From Paraburkholderia sp. ZP32-5 (GTDB lineage Bacteria > Pseudomonadota > Gammaproteobacteria > Burkholderiales > Burkholderiaceae): a stretch of DNA of 64,000 nucleotides. A model generated the notes under the pieces. That model made no database searches and was not told where the DNA came from. It worked only from the letters and a program-made list of their open reading frames with translations. Where the stretch lies: NCBI RefSeq assembly GCF_021390495.1, contig NZ_JAJEJP010000001.1:3100001-3164000 (forward strand), in the 5' to 3' direction. A program made the position numbers and the translations under genes. This document shows, piece after piece, positions 53,088-62,222 of the stretch. How positions within the stretch are numbered: the first letter of the stretch is position 1; each line of letters starts with the position of its first letter.

Positions 53088-54236
53088 ATGAAAAAGACAC
53101 TCTTGGTCGCCGCCCTCACGGGCGTTTTTACAACCGCAGCGCATGCGCAAAGCAGCGTCACCCTGTACGGCCTGATCGACGCCGGCATCACTTATACCAA
53201 CAACCAGCACGGCCACAGCAACTGGCAAATGACGAGCGGCTCGGTGAACGGCAGCCGCTTCGGCCTGCGTGGCGCCGAAGATCTCGGCGGCGGTCTGAAG
53301 GCCATTTTCACGTTGGAAAACGGCTTCGGCATCAATGACGGCACGCTCAAGCAGAATGGCCGCATGTTCGGCCGCCAGGCTTTCGTCGGTCTGTCCAGCG
53401 ATCAGTTCGGCGCCGTCACGCTCGGCCGTCAGTACGACAGCATGGTCGACTACGTCGGCCCGTTGGCGCTGACCGGCACCCAATACGGCGGCACGCAGTT
53501 CGCGCACCCGTTCGACAACGACAACCTGAACAACTCGTTCCGTATCAACAACTCGATCAAGTTCCAGAGCGCCAACTACGGCGGCTTCAAGTTCGGCGCG
53601 TTGTACGGCTTCTCGAACCAGGCTGACGGCTTCTCGAACAATCGCGCTTACAGCGCAGGGGCGTCGTACAACTGGGGCGGCCTGAATGTCGCTGCCGCTT
53701 ATATGCAGCTGAACAGCAACGGCGCCACGAGCGCGGCCGCGGCGTTCAATTCGGGCGGTGCGGTGTCGGGCGACAACACGTTCTTCGCGCAACGTCAGCA
53801 GACGTGGGGCGCCGGTGCCAACTACGCGTTCGGCCCGGCAACGGTCGGCCTCGTGTACTCGCAGACGAACCTGCAAGGTCTCGCGGGCATCAGCCAGAGC
53901 GCATCCGGTGTGACGGGCGGTCTGGGCTTCCCGAGCAACAGCGCGCAGTTCCAGAACTTCGAAGCTAATGCCCGTTATGCTCTGACGCCGGCGGTGAGCC
54001 TCGCCGCGGCCTACACGTACACCCGCGCGAACCTGTCGAGCTCGCACGTGCACTGGAACCAGGTCAACCTGCAAACTGCCTATGCGCTGTCCAAGCGTAC
54101 CGACGTGTATCTGCAGGGTGTCTATCAGGAAGCCAACGAAGGTGCGATCGTCGACGCCAGCATCAACGGCCTTGGCGCAGCTTCGAGCAACAACAAGCAA
54201 GTCGCTGTGACGGCAGGTCTGCGTCACCGTTTCTAA
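53088..54236 (+). CDS. Outer-membrane porin, Gram-negative general porin (OmpC-like)
   Basis: This 382-residue protein has a signal peptide (cleavage after AAHAQ, about residue 21) and the betaproteobacterial porin start SSVTLYGLIDAGITY. NGSRFGLRGAEDLGGGLKAIF and QAFVGLSSDQFGAVTLGRQYD are family hallmarks. It ends with GLRHRF, the C-terminal Phe recognised by the BAM complex. It forms trimeric 16-stranded channels for small solutes. Loop sequences do not reveal a special substrate. Confidence 0.95.
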   Translation: MKKTLLVAALTGVFTTAAHAQSSVTLYGLIDAGITYTNNQHGHSNWQMTSGSVNGSRFGLRGAEDLGGGLKAIFTLENGFGINDGTLKQNGRMFGRQAFVGLSSDQFGAVTLGRQYDSMVDYVGPLALTGTQYGGTQFAHPFDNDNLNNSFRINNSIKFQSANYGGFKFGALYGFSNQADGFSNNRAYSAGASYNWGGLNVAAAYMQLNSNGATSAAAAFNSGGAVSGDNTFFAQRQQTWGAGANYAFGPATVGLVYSQTNLQGLAGISQSASGVTGGLGFPSNSAQFQNFEANARYALTPAVSLAAAYTYTRANLSSSHVHWNQVNLQTAYALSKRTDVYLQGVYQEANEGAIVDASINGLGAASSNNKQVAVTAGLRHRF

Positions 54237-54261
54237 GAACTGCGGAAGTACCTGCAGTTGG

Positions 54262-54290
54262 AAAGGCGCCGTTTTTACGGCGCCTTTTTT
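54262..54290 (+). terminator. Intrinsic terminator downstream of the porin gene
   Basis: AAAGGCGCCGT pairs with ACGGCGCCTTT, followed by TTTTTT. A-run and T-run on opposite sides also allow function for the converging greB transcript. Confidence 0.88.
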
Positions 54291-54344
54291 ATGCGCTGTG
54301 TTTTATGCGCCGCATTGCCATCGCGAGGTGTCGCGAGCGGAACG

Positions 54345-54914
54345 CTAACCGCCGCTATCCGGCGGCGGATATTTGACGTCGAGAATATCGATCGGTTGAG
54401 GGCCCACCGGTGTGAATAACGTGACTGTATCGCCGACTTTCGCCTTCAGCAGCGCACGGGCAATCGGCGAAATCCAGCTTACGTGCCCGATATCCAGATC
54501 GACCTCATCGATGCCGACGATCGTCACGGTGTGCTCTTCGCCATCTTCGCTCGCATAGTCGACGGTCGCGCCGAAGAACACCTGATCGACATTCTCCTGT
54601 CGGCTGCTATCGACCACCTCGGCAAGGTCGAGGCGCTTGGTCAGAAAGCGGATTCGCCGGTCGATTTCGCGCAGACGGCGTTTGCCGTAGATGTAATCCC
54701 CATTCTCCGAGCGGTCACCGTTCGACGCCGCCCACGACACGAGCTTGACCACCTCCGGCCGCTCGACATCGATCAGATTCAGCAGTTCATCACGCATACG
54801 CCGGTGGCCGGCGGGCGTAATATAGTTTTTGGTGCCCGCGGGCACGTCGGGCTGGGCGACGTCGAGATCGTCATCGCCGTCTTCGCTCGATTCTTTGACA
54901 AAGGCCTTGTTCAT
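54345..54914 (-). CDS. greB: Transcription elongation factor GreB
   Basis: This 189-residue protein rescues backtracked RNA polymerase. It has the N-terminal coiled-coil tip acidic region (YITPAGHRRMRDELLNLIDV then SWAASNGDRSENGDYIYGK) and the C-terminal FKBP-like domain (VSWISPIARALLKAKVGDTV). RSENGDYIYGKRRLREIDRR is typical of GreB rather than GreA. An acidic 25-residue N-terminal extension precedes the fold. Confidence 0.93.
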   Translation of the reverse strand: MNKAFVKESSEDGDDDLDVAQPDVPAGTKNYITPAGHRRMRDELLNLIDVERPEVVKLVSWAASNGDRSENGDYIYGKRRLREIDRRIRFLTKRLDLAEVVDSSRQENVDQVFFGATVDYASEDGEEHTVTIVGIDEVDLDIGHVSWISPIARALLKAKVGDTVTLFTPVGPQPIDILDVKYPPPDSGG

Positions 54915-55017
54915 AGTGATCCAGTAACAGCAGCTAGCAACATCCTTCTAAAAGGTTACACGATCGGACGCGCGACACAAATCACCGTGATGGGCTTCCA
55001 TTTTAGCGATCCGTTGG

Positions 55018-55023
55018 CTATAA
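55018..55023 (+). promoter_or_regulatory. -10 box of the tRNA-Arg pair
   Basis: TATAAT at 55018-55023 lies 14 bases before the first tRNA-Arg. The following CTCGTTTCT is identical to that before tRNA-Thr at 48069. The -35 is not clear (best TTCCAT with 17 bases). Confidence 0.65.
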
Positions 55024-55037
55024 TCTCGTTTCTGTGT

Positions 55038-55114
55038 GCGGCTGTAGCTCAGTTGGATAGAGTACTTGGCTACGAACCAAGGGGTCGTGGGTTCGAATCC
55101 TGCCAGCCGCGCCA
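55038..55114 (+). tRNA. tRNA-Arg (ACG anticodon), copy 1
   Basis: This 77-nt tRNA has acceptor stem GCGGCTG/CAGCCGC, anticodon loop CTACGAA with anticodon ACG, T-arm GTGGGTTCGAATCCTGC, discriminator G and encoded CCA. Confidence 0.96.
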
Positions 55115-55121
55115 CCTTTAC

Positions 55122-55155
55122 GAGGACTTCCTTACCGGGAAGTCCTCTAGTTTTA
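55122..55155 (+). terminator. Hairpin between the two tRNA-Arg genes
   Basis: GAGGACTTCC pairs with GGAAGTCCTC around a five-base loop, followed by TAGTTTTA. It is a moderate terminator or a processing hairpin between the two tRNAs. Confidence 0.65.
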
Positions 55156-55191
55156 CCGGCTTCATGTAGTCAAGCATCACCGTTTTAGCGT

Positions 55192-55268
55192 GCGGCTGTA
55201 GCTCAGTTGGATAGAGTACTTGGCTACGAACCAAGGGGTCGTGGGTTCGAATCCTGCCAGCCGCGCCA
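55192..55268 (+). tRNA. tRNA-Arg (ACG anticodon), copy 2
   Basis: Identical in sequence to the first copy at 55038, including the CCA end and the preceding GT and following CC. No separate promoter is obvious, so it may be cotranscribed by read-through. Confidence 0.96.
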
Positions 55269-55274
55269 CCTATG

Positions 55275-55309
55275 AAGGGCCTTCCGATCGGAAGGCCCTT
55301 TGTTTTTTT
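55275..55309 (+). terminator. Intrinsic terminator after the tRNA-Arg pair
   Basis: The 26-base palindrome AAGGGCCTTCC-GATC-GGAAGGCCCTT is followed by TGTTTTTTT. Confidence 0.9.
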
Positions 55310-55404
55310 GGGATGCTTTCGTCAGCCGGCCTTTGGCTGTTCTCAACGCGCCACAAGTGCGCCTCCGTCCTCGCAGCCTGTAGCGGCCTTTCGTGGCAAG
55401 CACG

Positions 55405-55890
55405 TCATCGCGGCGGTGATTGAATATCGCCAATCTGCCCGTCCGGCCTGGGCAAATCCTCGACAACCCCGCCCACCGTTTGCTCGCTGATCGTCTGCGC
55501 CCGCGCGCCGGTCAGTGCTTGGCGCTCATGCAGCAGGTCGTCCACCGTATCGCCGAAATGGCTCGCGACGAACGCCCGCAGCAACGCGACACGCATCGAC
55601 TCTCCCCGCCCTTCCGACGCGCGCTGGCCGCCCGCGAATTCCGCGATGCATAGCGCGCCCCGGCCGCCCTGCTCGCTCACTTCCAGCCGCCGCGCGCGCT
55701 CCAGCACCACGGCGGCCGCCTCCCATGACGCCGACGGCCTGAAGCGCCCATCCCACGGACGACCGCGATCGTTACCGCGGATCGATACGGTCTCGCCGCT
55801 ATCGGTGAAATAGATCTCGCGCACGAAGTCGTGCAGGCCGCGCGCCACCCAATAGTCGAGTGCCACGCCAGTGAGGTCGGATACGTTCAT
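55405..55890 (-). CDS. DUF2591 (NinX-like) protein
   Basis: This 161-residue cytoplasmic protein opens with MNVSDLTGVALDYWVARGL, the signature of the DUF2591 family, first described in phage NinX proteins but common on Burkholderia chromosomes. Later segments RPSASWEAAAVVLERA and VALLRAFVASHFGDTVDDL also fit. No phage genes are nearby, although two tRNA genes flank it. Function unknown. Confidence 0.8.
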   Translation of the reverse strand: MNVSDLTGVALDYWVARGLHDFVREIYFTDSGETVSIRGNDRGRPWDGRFRPSASWEAAAVVLERARRLEVSEQGGRGALCIAEFAGGQRASEGRGESMRVALLRAFVASHFGDTVDDLLHERQALTGARAQTISEQTVGGVVEDLPRPDGQIGDIQSPPR

Positions 55891-56103
55891 CAACGCTCTC
55901 CCCCGGAAGCCGGGTGTGTGCTGCTTTTAGCTCGGTACGTTCCGAGCAGCCACACGAAAGATGCCCGCGCGGCTGACCGTATGTGAAAACATTGCGAGAA
56001 ACAAAAGCGGCGGAAACGCGGGCGAGATCTGATCAGAAAGCAGGCACAACAACCGGCACGATCAAAGCCCGCTCAAGCCCGGGACGACAGAGCACACAGC
56101 CTC

Positions 56104-58464
56104 TCAGTAGTCCGCCCGCTCGCGATCGATGCGCATACCGCCCTCATGCCGGTGATGCCCTTCCTCGCTCGGCCGTTCGCGCGCAATGCGCATCACGTCC
56201 GGGTTCGTGCGCACGCGGCGCATCACGTTGGCCAGATGGACCCGGTCGCTGACCTGGATCACGAAGCGCAGTACCGTGGATTCCTGCGACAGATCTTCGT
56301 CCATTGCGATATGGACGATGTTCGCGTCAGCCGACGTGATATCCGCCGCCACGCGCGCAAACACGCCCTTGGTGTTCTTGACCAGCACCTTCACCGCGAC
56401 ATCGAACAGACGGCCCGGCTGCGGTGCCCACGCGACGTCGATCCAGCGCCCCGGATCGCGCCGGTGAATGCGCTGCGCGACGCGGCAGTCGGTGGTGTGG
56501 ATCGCCATACCGAGGCCGATGCCGATATAGCCCATGATGTCGTCGCCGGGAATCGGACGGCAGCACGCGGACAGCTGCACCGACATCCCTTCAGTGCCGG
56601 TGATGACGACCGGCGGCGCATGCGGCGTCGTGCCGGACTCGGAGCGCGAGCCGTCGTCGTCGCCGTCGCGGCCGTTCATCAGCACCTCGATGCGCTTGGC
56701 CATGACCGCCGCGACGCGCCGGCCAAGACCGATGTCCGCGAAAATTTCCTGACGGTTCTTGTTGCCCGTCCATTGCACGAGCTTTTCCCACGCTTCGGGC
56801 GTCACATCCGACAGCGCCAACCCATAGCCCTTCAACCCCTGATCGACCAGACGCTCGCCGAGCTGCACCGACTCGTTCAGCCGCATCGTCTTCAGATAAT
56901 GGCGAATCGCCGAGCGTGCCTTGCCGCTGCGCACGAAACCGAGCCATGCCGGATTCGGCTTCGAATACGGCGCCGTGATGACCTCGACGATATCGCCGCT
57001 CTTCAGCTCGGTACGCAGCGGCAGCAATTCGTTGTTGATCTTCACCGCGACACACTGGTTGCCGAGGTCGCTATGGATCGAATAGGCGAAATCGAGCGCG
57101 GTGGCGCCGCGCGGCAGCGCCATGATTTTCGACTTCGGCGTAAACACGTAGACCGCGTCCGGGAACAGGTCGATCTTCACGTGCTCGAGGAATTCGCTCG
57201 AATCGCCCGCTTCGCTCTGGATGTCGAGCAGCGACTTCAGCCACTGATGCGCGCGCTTTTGCACGTCGTTCAGATCCGCGCTGCCGTTCTTGTACAGCCA
57301 GTGCGCGGCCACACCCGCTTCGGCGATCTCGTGCATCTTGCGCGTGCGCACCTGAAACTCGATCGGCGCGCCGAACGGGCCGACCAGCGTTGTATGCAGC
57401 GACTGGTAGCCGTTCACCTTCGGGATCGCGATGTAATCCTTGAACTTGCCCGGCACCGGCTTGAAGAGCGCATGCAGTGCGCCGATGCAGGTGTAGCACT
57501 CGAGCGCGCTCTCGACGACCACGCGAAAACCGTACACGTCGAGCACCTGCGAGAACGACAACTGCTTGTCGCGCATCTTCTTGTAGATGCTGAAGATGGT
57601 TTTCTCGCGGCCGGTGACTTCCGCGTCGATCTTCGCATCGGCGATCGCGCGCTGCACCGACTCAAGGATCTTGCCGACCACCTCGCGCCGATTGCCGCGC
57701 GCGGCCTTCACGGCTTTTTCGAGCGTCGCGTAACGGTGCGGATTGAAGTTCGCGAAGCTCAAGTCCTGCAGCTCGCGATAGGTATTGTTCAGACCGAGCC
57801 GGTGAGCGATCGGCGCGTAAATATCGAGTGTTTCGCGCGCGACGCGACGGCGCTTTTCCGGCGGCACCGCGCCGAGCGTGCGCATGTTGTGCAGCCGGTC
57901 GGCGAGCTTCACCAGAATCACGCGCACGTCGCGTGCCATCGCGAGCAGCATCTTGCGGAAGTTTTCCGCCTGCGCTTCCTCGCGATTGCGAAACTCCATC
58001 TTGTCGAGCTTGGACAGGCCGTCGACCAGTTCCGCGACCTTCGCGCCGAAGCGCTCCGCGAGTTCCGCCTTGGTCACGCCCTGGTCTTCCATCACGTCAT
58101 GCAGCAGCGCCGCCATGATCGACTGGGCGTCGAGATTCCAGCCTGCGCAGATTTCCGCGACGGCGACCGGATGGGTGATGTAAGGCTCGCCGCTCTGGCG
58201 ATACTGGCCGAGGTGAGCTTCGTCGCTGAAATGAAACGCCGCCTTGACGTCCTTGATCTCTTCCGGCTGCAGATAGCCGGACAGCGCGGACGTCAGGCGG
58301 GCGATGGAAACGACGTCATGCCGGCGCGGCTGCTCCGGCGTGGCGGTCGGCCCGAACAGATGGCGAAACGACTGTTCGAGGACCGCGTCGATGTACTTGC
58401 GTGCAGACGAAGGAGAATCTACGTCGTGGTCCACTTCCGTGGCGGTGGGCGGGGTGGCACTCAT
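56104..58464 (-). CDS. spoT: Bifunctional (p)ppGpp synthase/hydrolase
   Basis: This 786-residue RelA/SpoT homologue has an intact HD hydrolase domain (His122-Asp123 and Glu126-Asp127 in LLHDVMEDQG, then KLADRLHNMRTL). The synthetase domain includes GREKTIFSIYKKMRDKQ, DVYGFRVVVE and NGYQSLHTT; a TGS domain (DAVYVFTPKSKI, LDFAYSIH) and a C-terminal ACT domain follow. An intact HD site makes it the bifunctional SpoT type. ATG 58464 starts the conserved protein. It lies in the rpoZ-spoT order typical of proteobacteria. Confidence 0.95.
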   Translation of the reverse strand: MSATPPTATEVDHDVDSPSSARKYIDAVLEQSFRHLFGPTATPEQPRRHDVVSIARLTSALSGYLQPEEIKDVKAAFHFSDEAHLGQYRQSGEPYITHPVAVAEICAGWNLDAQSIMAALLHDVMEDQGVTKAELAERFGAKVAELVDGLSKLDKMEFRNREEAQAENFRKMLLAMARDVRVILVKLADRLHNMRTLGAVPPEKRRRVARETLDIYAPIAHRLGLNNTYRELQDLSFANFNPHRYATLEKAVKAARGNRREVVGKILESVQRAIADAKIDAEVTGREKTIFSIYKKMRDKQLSFSQVLDVYGFRVVVESALECYTCIGALHALFKPVPGKFKDYIAIPKVNGYQSLHTTLVGPFGAPIEFQVRTRKMHEIAEAGVAAHWLYKNGSADLNDVQKRAHQWLKSLLDIQSEAGDSSEFLEHVKIDLFPDAVYVFTPKSKIMALPRGATALDFAYSIHSDLGNQCVAVKINNELLPLRTELKSGDIVEVITAPYSKPNPAWLGFVRSGKARSAIRHYLKTMRLNESVQLGERLVDQGLKGYGLALSDVTPEAWEKLVQWTGNKNRQEIFADIGLGRRVAAVMAKRIEVLMNGRDGDDDGSRSESGTTPHAPPVVITGTEGMSVQLSACCRPIPGDDIMGYIGIGLGMAIHTTDCRVAQRIHRRDPGRWIDVAWAPQPGRLFDVAVKVLVKNTKGVFARVAADITSADANIVHIAMDEDLSQESTVLRFVIQVSDRVHLANVMRRVRTNPDVMRIARERPSEEGHHRHEGGMRIDRERADY

Positions 58465-58562
58465 GGTCGCCTCCGGAGCAGTCAGAATAGGACGCAGGTC
58501 TGCAAGTCGAGCAATCCGGTGTGGCAAAAACCGGGCAAAGCGAAAACGAAAAACCGTGGGTC

Positions 58563-58766
58563 TTAAACAGGTACCTTCTTCAGCATTTCGACGCCGACCT
58601 GGCCGGACGCGATTTCACGCAGCGCAACGACGGTGGGCTTGTCGCGGCTTTCGATCTTCGGCGTATGACCTTGAGCGAGCTGACGCGCACGATAGGTCGC
58701 GGCGAGCGCGAGTTCGAAACGGTTCGGGATCTGTTTGAGGCAGTCTTCGACGGTAATGCGGGCCAT
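58563..58766 (-). CDS. rpoZ: RNA polymerase omega subunit
   Basis: This 67-residue protein has the omega signature [20 protein letters not shown] and AATYRARQL, with [16 protein letters not shown] at the C-terminal side. It promotes RNA polymerase assembly and contributes to the ppGpp binding site. It lies between gmk and spoT on the same strand, linking ppGpp target and ppGpp enzyme. Confidence 0.96.
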   Translation of the reverse strand: MARITVEDCLKQIPNRFELALAATYRARQLAQGHTPKIESRDKPTVVALREIASGQVGVEMLKKVPV

Positions 58767-58826
58767 GTTGGTTTCCTTCTCAGTATGTTGCTTATTCTAC
58801 CTTATGTGCTCGGCACAACGCCGCGC

Positions 58827-59510
58827 TCAGGCGTGCGGCAGGTGGATCCCGAGCTGCATGAAAAGCTGCGTGTGACGCGCGTACTGCGACGCGAAACGCG
58901 AACGCGTCGCGCCGACCAGACAACGCAACTCAGCCAGCGCGCGCTCGAAGTTCTCGTTGATCACCACGTACTCCGCCTCGGCCGCGTGCGCGATCTCGCC
59001 ACCGGCCGCGAGCAGGCGCCGCGTGATCACGTTCGGCTCGTCCTGGCCGCGCTTTTTCAGACGCTCTTCGAGTGCTTCGAGCGACGGCGGCAGAATGAAA
59101 ATTTCGACCGCATTGTGAAACTGCTTCTTCACCTGCTGCGCGCCCTGCCAGTCGATTTCGAGCAGCACGTCATGGCCGCTTTTCATCTGTTCCTCGATCC
59201 ACACGCGTGAGGTGCCGTAGTAGTTACCGTGCACTTCCGCGCTTTCGAGAAACTCGCCAGCATCATGGCGCTGCATGAAGTCTTCGACGGTCGTGAAGTG
59301 ATAGTGCTCGCCGTCCTGCTCCTTCGGACGCGGCGGGCGCGTCGTGTACGAGATCGACAGACGGATCGCGTCGTCGCCCGCGAGCAGCGCGTTCACCAGC
59401 GTCGACTTGCCCGCGCCCGACGGCGCGACGACCATGAACAGATTGCCGGGATAAGCGCCCGCATAGGGATGGCGCGGCGCGCCGGGTTCGCGTGTGTGAT
59501 GCTCGGTCAT
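58827..59510 (-). CDS. gmk: Guanylate kinase
   Basis: This 227-residue kinase converts GMP and ATP to GDP and ADP. P-loop SGAGKST lies at 31-37. The GMP-binding [19 protein letters not shown] and the lid region [13 protein letters not shown] are intact. A 20-residue N-terminal extension rich in His and Pro precedes the fold. It follows yicC with a 17-base gap. Confidence 0.96.
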   Translation of the reverse strand: MTEHHTREPGAPRHPYAGAYPGNLFMVVAPSGAGKSTLVNALLAGDDAIRLSISYTTRPPRPKEQDGEHYHFTTVEDFMQRHDAGEFLESAEVHGNYYGTSRVWIEEQMKSGHDVLLEIDWQGAQQVKKQFHNAVEIFILPPSLEALEERLKKRGQDEPNVITRRLLAAGGEIAHAAEAEYVVINENFERALAELRCLVGATRSRFASQYARHTQLFMQLGIHLPHA

Positions 59511-59527
59511 GGTGTGGTGCTCCGGCC

Positions 59528-60451
59528 TTATTCGAGATTCTGTACCTGCTCGCGCATCTGTTCGATCAGCAGCTTGAGCGTCATCGACGAATCCGCGAGT
59601 TCCTTCGCCGCCGCCTTCGAGCCCAGCGTGTTCGCTTCGCGATTCAGTTCCTGCATCATGAAGTCGAGCCGCTTGCCGACCTTGCCGCCCTTCTCGATCA
59701 CGTGACGGGTTTCGCTCAGGTGCGCGGTCAGGCGCGACAGTTCTTCGGCGATGTCGATGCGAATGCCGTACATCGTCACTTCCTGGCGAATCCGCTCGTT
59801 GATCTCTTCACGCGACACGATCGTCGCGGCCGCATCCGGCGCGGCGATACCGAGCGCTTCCTGCAGACGTTCGACGATTTTCTGCTGATGCCGCGTGATC
59901 AGCTCGGGCACGAGCGGCGTGATCTTCGCAACGATCGTTTCCATTTCGGTCACATTGGACAGCAGCATGTTCGCGAGCTGCGAGCCTTCGCGCGCGCGCA
60001 CGTCGATCAGATCGCCGATCGCCTGCTTGCCGCAGCCGAGTACCGCGTCGCGCAGCGTCTCGGGCGCGATGTTGCTTTCGGCGAGCACGCCGGGCCAGCG
60101 CAGGATTTCGCCGGTGCGCAGACGGCCCGCGTCGGGGAATGTCGACAGCACCGTGCGTTCGAGTTGCGCGAGTTGCGCGAGCGCGTCGCTGTTCACCGAG
60201 CCCGCGTTCGCCGACTGCTCGCTGCGTTGCAGATTGACGCGGATGTCGACCTTGCCGCGCGACAGCTTGTTCATCAGCATCTCGCGCAGCGTCGGTTCGA
60301 CGACGCGCACGTCTTCCGGCATGCGGAAGTTCAGATCGAGAAAGCGCGAGTTCACCGTGCGCAGTTCGACCGACACGCTCACGCCGCCCGTGCCCGAAGC
60401 TGCTACGAGTTCGCGCGTGGCGCTCGCATAGCCAGTCATGCTGTAGATCAT
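59528..60451 (-). CDS. yicC: YicC family endoribonuclease-like protein
   Basis: This 307-residue protein starts with the diagnostic [11 protein letters not shown] and ends with a conserved [20 protein letters not shown] segment, followed by [20 protein letters not shown] sequence. E. coli YicC is reported to act in RNA turnover. ATG 60451 is chosen because the conserved fold begins there. It is the first gene of the yicC-gmk-rpoZ-spoT array. Confidence 0.93.
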   Translation of the reverse strand: MIYSMTGYASATRELVAASGTGGVSVSVELRTVNSRFLDLNFRMPEDVRVVEPTLREMLMNKLSRGKVDIRVNLQRSEQSANAGSVNSDALAQLAQLERTVLSTFPDAGRLRTGEILRWPGVLAESNIAPETLRDAVLGCGKQAIGDLIDVRAREGSQLANMLLSNVTEMETIVAKITPLVPELITRHQQKIVERLQEALGIAAPDAAATIVSREEINERIRQEVTMYGIRIDIAEELSRLTAHLSETRHVIEKGGKVGKRLDFMMQELNREANTLGSKAAAKELADSSMTLKLLIEQMREQVQNLE

Positions 60452-60858
60452 CGTATTTCTCGCGATTGCGGCCATGCGTTACACGTCTGGCCTGAGAAGC
60501 GGATCGCCCGGCGTGTACGAGACGCGGGGCGGGGAACCGGCATTATCCCATTTTTGGCGGCGGCATCCGGCGCACGCCAGCGCGCATGCGGGCTCGCACG
60601 GGGCTTTGCGCGCGCTTGCTGGACATCGCCCGATGCCATGCGTGATGCGGACCGTCGTGCCGGGCACTTCAACGCTGATCGTCGCGCTGCATTGCGTTCG
60701 CACCGGCGTACTCCGCACATGCCATCGCCGTATCTTCCGCACGCAACTTCGCGCCCGCCGTGCACGCGTCACCGCGCTAACCGATCGGCGGTAAAATTGC
60801 GCTTTTCCCTGCGCCGTTCTTCCCACCCGTTTTCCCACCTACTCCACTCCATTCCGAC
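60452..60858. other. Divergent region between yicC and rph
   Basis: 407 bases with no supported gene; frames here lack family resemblance. A TAAAAT hexamer at about 60792 could be the -10 box of rph. Nothing else recognisable. Confidence 0.4.
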
Positions 60859-61596
60859 ATGAGCAACGACACCCAACGCCCCAGCGGCCGCCAGCCCGAC
60901 CAGTTGCGCGACGTGCGCATCACGCGCCATTACACGAAGCATGCGGAAGGTTCGGTGCTGGTCGAATTCGGCGACACCAAGGTCATTTGCACCGCGAGCG
61001 TCAGCGAGAGCGTGCCGCCGTTTCTGCGCGACCGCGGCCAGGGCTGGCTCACCGCCGAATACGGCATGCTGCCGCGCGCCACGCACACCCGCAGCGACCG
61101 CGAAGCCGCGCGCGGCAAGCAGACCGGCCGCACGCAGGAAATCCAGCGGCTGATCGGCCGTGCGCTGCGCTCGGTGTTCGACCTCGAAAAGCTCGGCGCG
61201 CGCACGATCAATCTCGACTGCGACGTGATCCAGGCCGACGGCGGCACGCGCACCGCGAGCATCACCGGCGCATTCGTCGCCGCGCACGATGCGGTCGCGA
61301 AACTGCTGGCCACCGGCCGTATCGAAAGCTCGCCGATCACCGATTACATCGCCGCGATTTCGGTCGGCGTGTACGACGGTGTGGCAGTGCTCGATCTCGA
61401 CTACGACGAAGACTCGCAGTGCGACACCGACATGAACGTCGTGATGACGGGCTCGGGCGGCTTCGTCGAAATTCAGGGCACCGCCGAGGGCGTGCCGTTT
61501 TCGCGCGACGAAATGAATACGCTGCTCGATCTCGCGAGCGCCGGCATCAACACGCTGATCGCCAAGCAGAAGCAGGCGCTGGGAGTGCAGCAGTGA
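60859..61596 (+). CDS. rph: Ribonuclease PH
   Basis: This 245-residue phosphorolytic 3'-5' exoribonuclease trims tRNA 3' ends. It has the RNase PH start [20 protein letters not shown], the phosphate-binding region [20 protein letters not shown] and the [18 protein letters not shown] metal site. First gene of an rph-rdgB-hemW operon; its stop overlaps the next start (GTGA). Confidence 0.96.
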   Translation: MSNDTQRPSGRQPDQLRDVRITRHYTKHAEGSVLVEFGDTKVICTASVSESVPPFLRDRGQGWLTAEYGMLPRATHTRSDREAARGKQTGRTQEIQRLIGRALRSVFDLEKLGARTINLDCDVIQADGGTRTASITGAFVAAHDAVAKLLATGRIESSPITDYIAAISVGVYDGVAVLDLDYDEDSQCDTDMNVVMTGSGGFVEIQGTAEGVPFSRDEMNTLLDLASAGINTLIAKQKQALGVQQ

Positions 61597-62222
61597 ATGC
61601 AGCAGATCAGAACGGCATGCCGCTGAAGAAAGTCGTGCTCGCGTCGAACAACGCGGGCAAGCTGCGCGAATTCGCGGCGCTGCTCGGCGCGGCCGGCATC
61701 GAGCTGATCGCGCAAGGCGCGCTCAACGTGCCGGAAGCGCCAGAGCCGCATCCCACCTTCGTCGAAAACGCGCTGACCAAGGCGCGTCATGCGGCGAAAC
61801 TCACCGGCCTGCCCGCGCTCGCCGACGACTCCGGCCTGTGCGTGCGCGCGCTGCGCGGCGCGCCGGGCGTCTATTCGGCGCGTTACGCGCAGCTCGCCGG
61901 CGGCGAGAAGAGCGACGCGGCGAACAACGCGCGCCTCGTTGCCGAGTTGCGCGATGTGAACGACCGGCGCGGCTACTACTTCTGCGTACTCGCACTGGTG
62001 CGTCACGCGGACGACCCCGAACCGCTGATCGCCGAAGGCCGCTGGCATGGCGAAATTCTCGATGCGCCGCGCGGCGAGCATGGTTTCGGCTACGACCCGT
62101 ACTTCTATCTGCCGTCGCTGAACGCGAGCGCCGCCGAACTCGAGCCGGCGGTAAAGAACGCCAGCAGCCATCGCGCGATCGCGCTGCGGCAACTGCTCGC
62201 GCGTCTGTCGGAGGAAGCGTGA
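61593..62222 (+). CDS. rdgB: Inosine/xanthosine triphosphate pyrophosphatase
   Basis: This 209-residue house-cleaning enzyme hydrolyses ITP, XTP and dITP. Motifs: [54 protein letters not shown] and GFGYDPYF. The start is GTG 61593, with GGGAG eight bases upstream and an overlap with the rph stop; ATG 61617 is an alternative that would drop eight residues. Confidence 0.95.
   Translation: MNAADQNGMPLKKVVLASNNAGKLREFAALLGAAGIELIAQGALNVPEAPEPHPTFVENALTKARHAAKLTGLPALADDSGLCVRALRGAPGVYSARYAQLAGGEKSDAANNARLVAELRDVNDRRGYYFCVLALVRHADDPEPLIAEGRWHGEILDAPRGEHGFGYDPYFYLPSLNASAAELEPAVKNASSHRAIALRQLLARLSEEA

Noticed and set aside
55405..55890. Prophage or integrated element next to the tRNA-Arg genes, suggested by the NinX-like protein
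   Set aside because: No integrase, attachment-site repeat or other phage gene is visible, and DUF2591 proteins are common on Burkholderia chromosomes.
56146..58566. An 806-residue plus-strand open frame opposite spoT
   Set aside because: It mirrors the spoT reading frame and has no recognisable domain, while spoT has all catalytic motifs.
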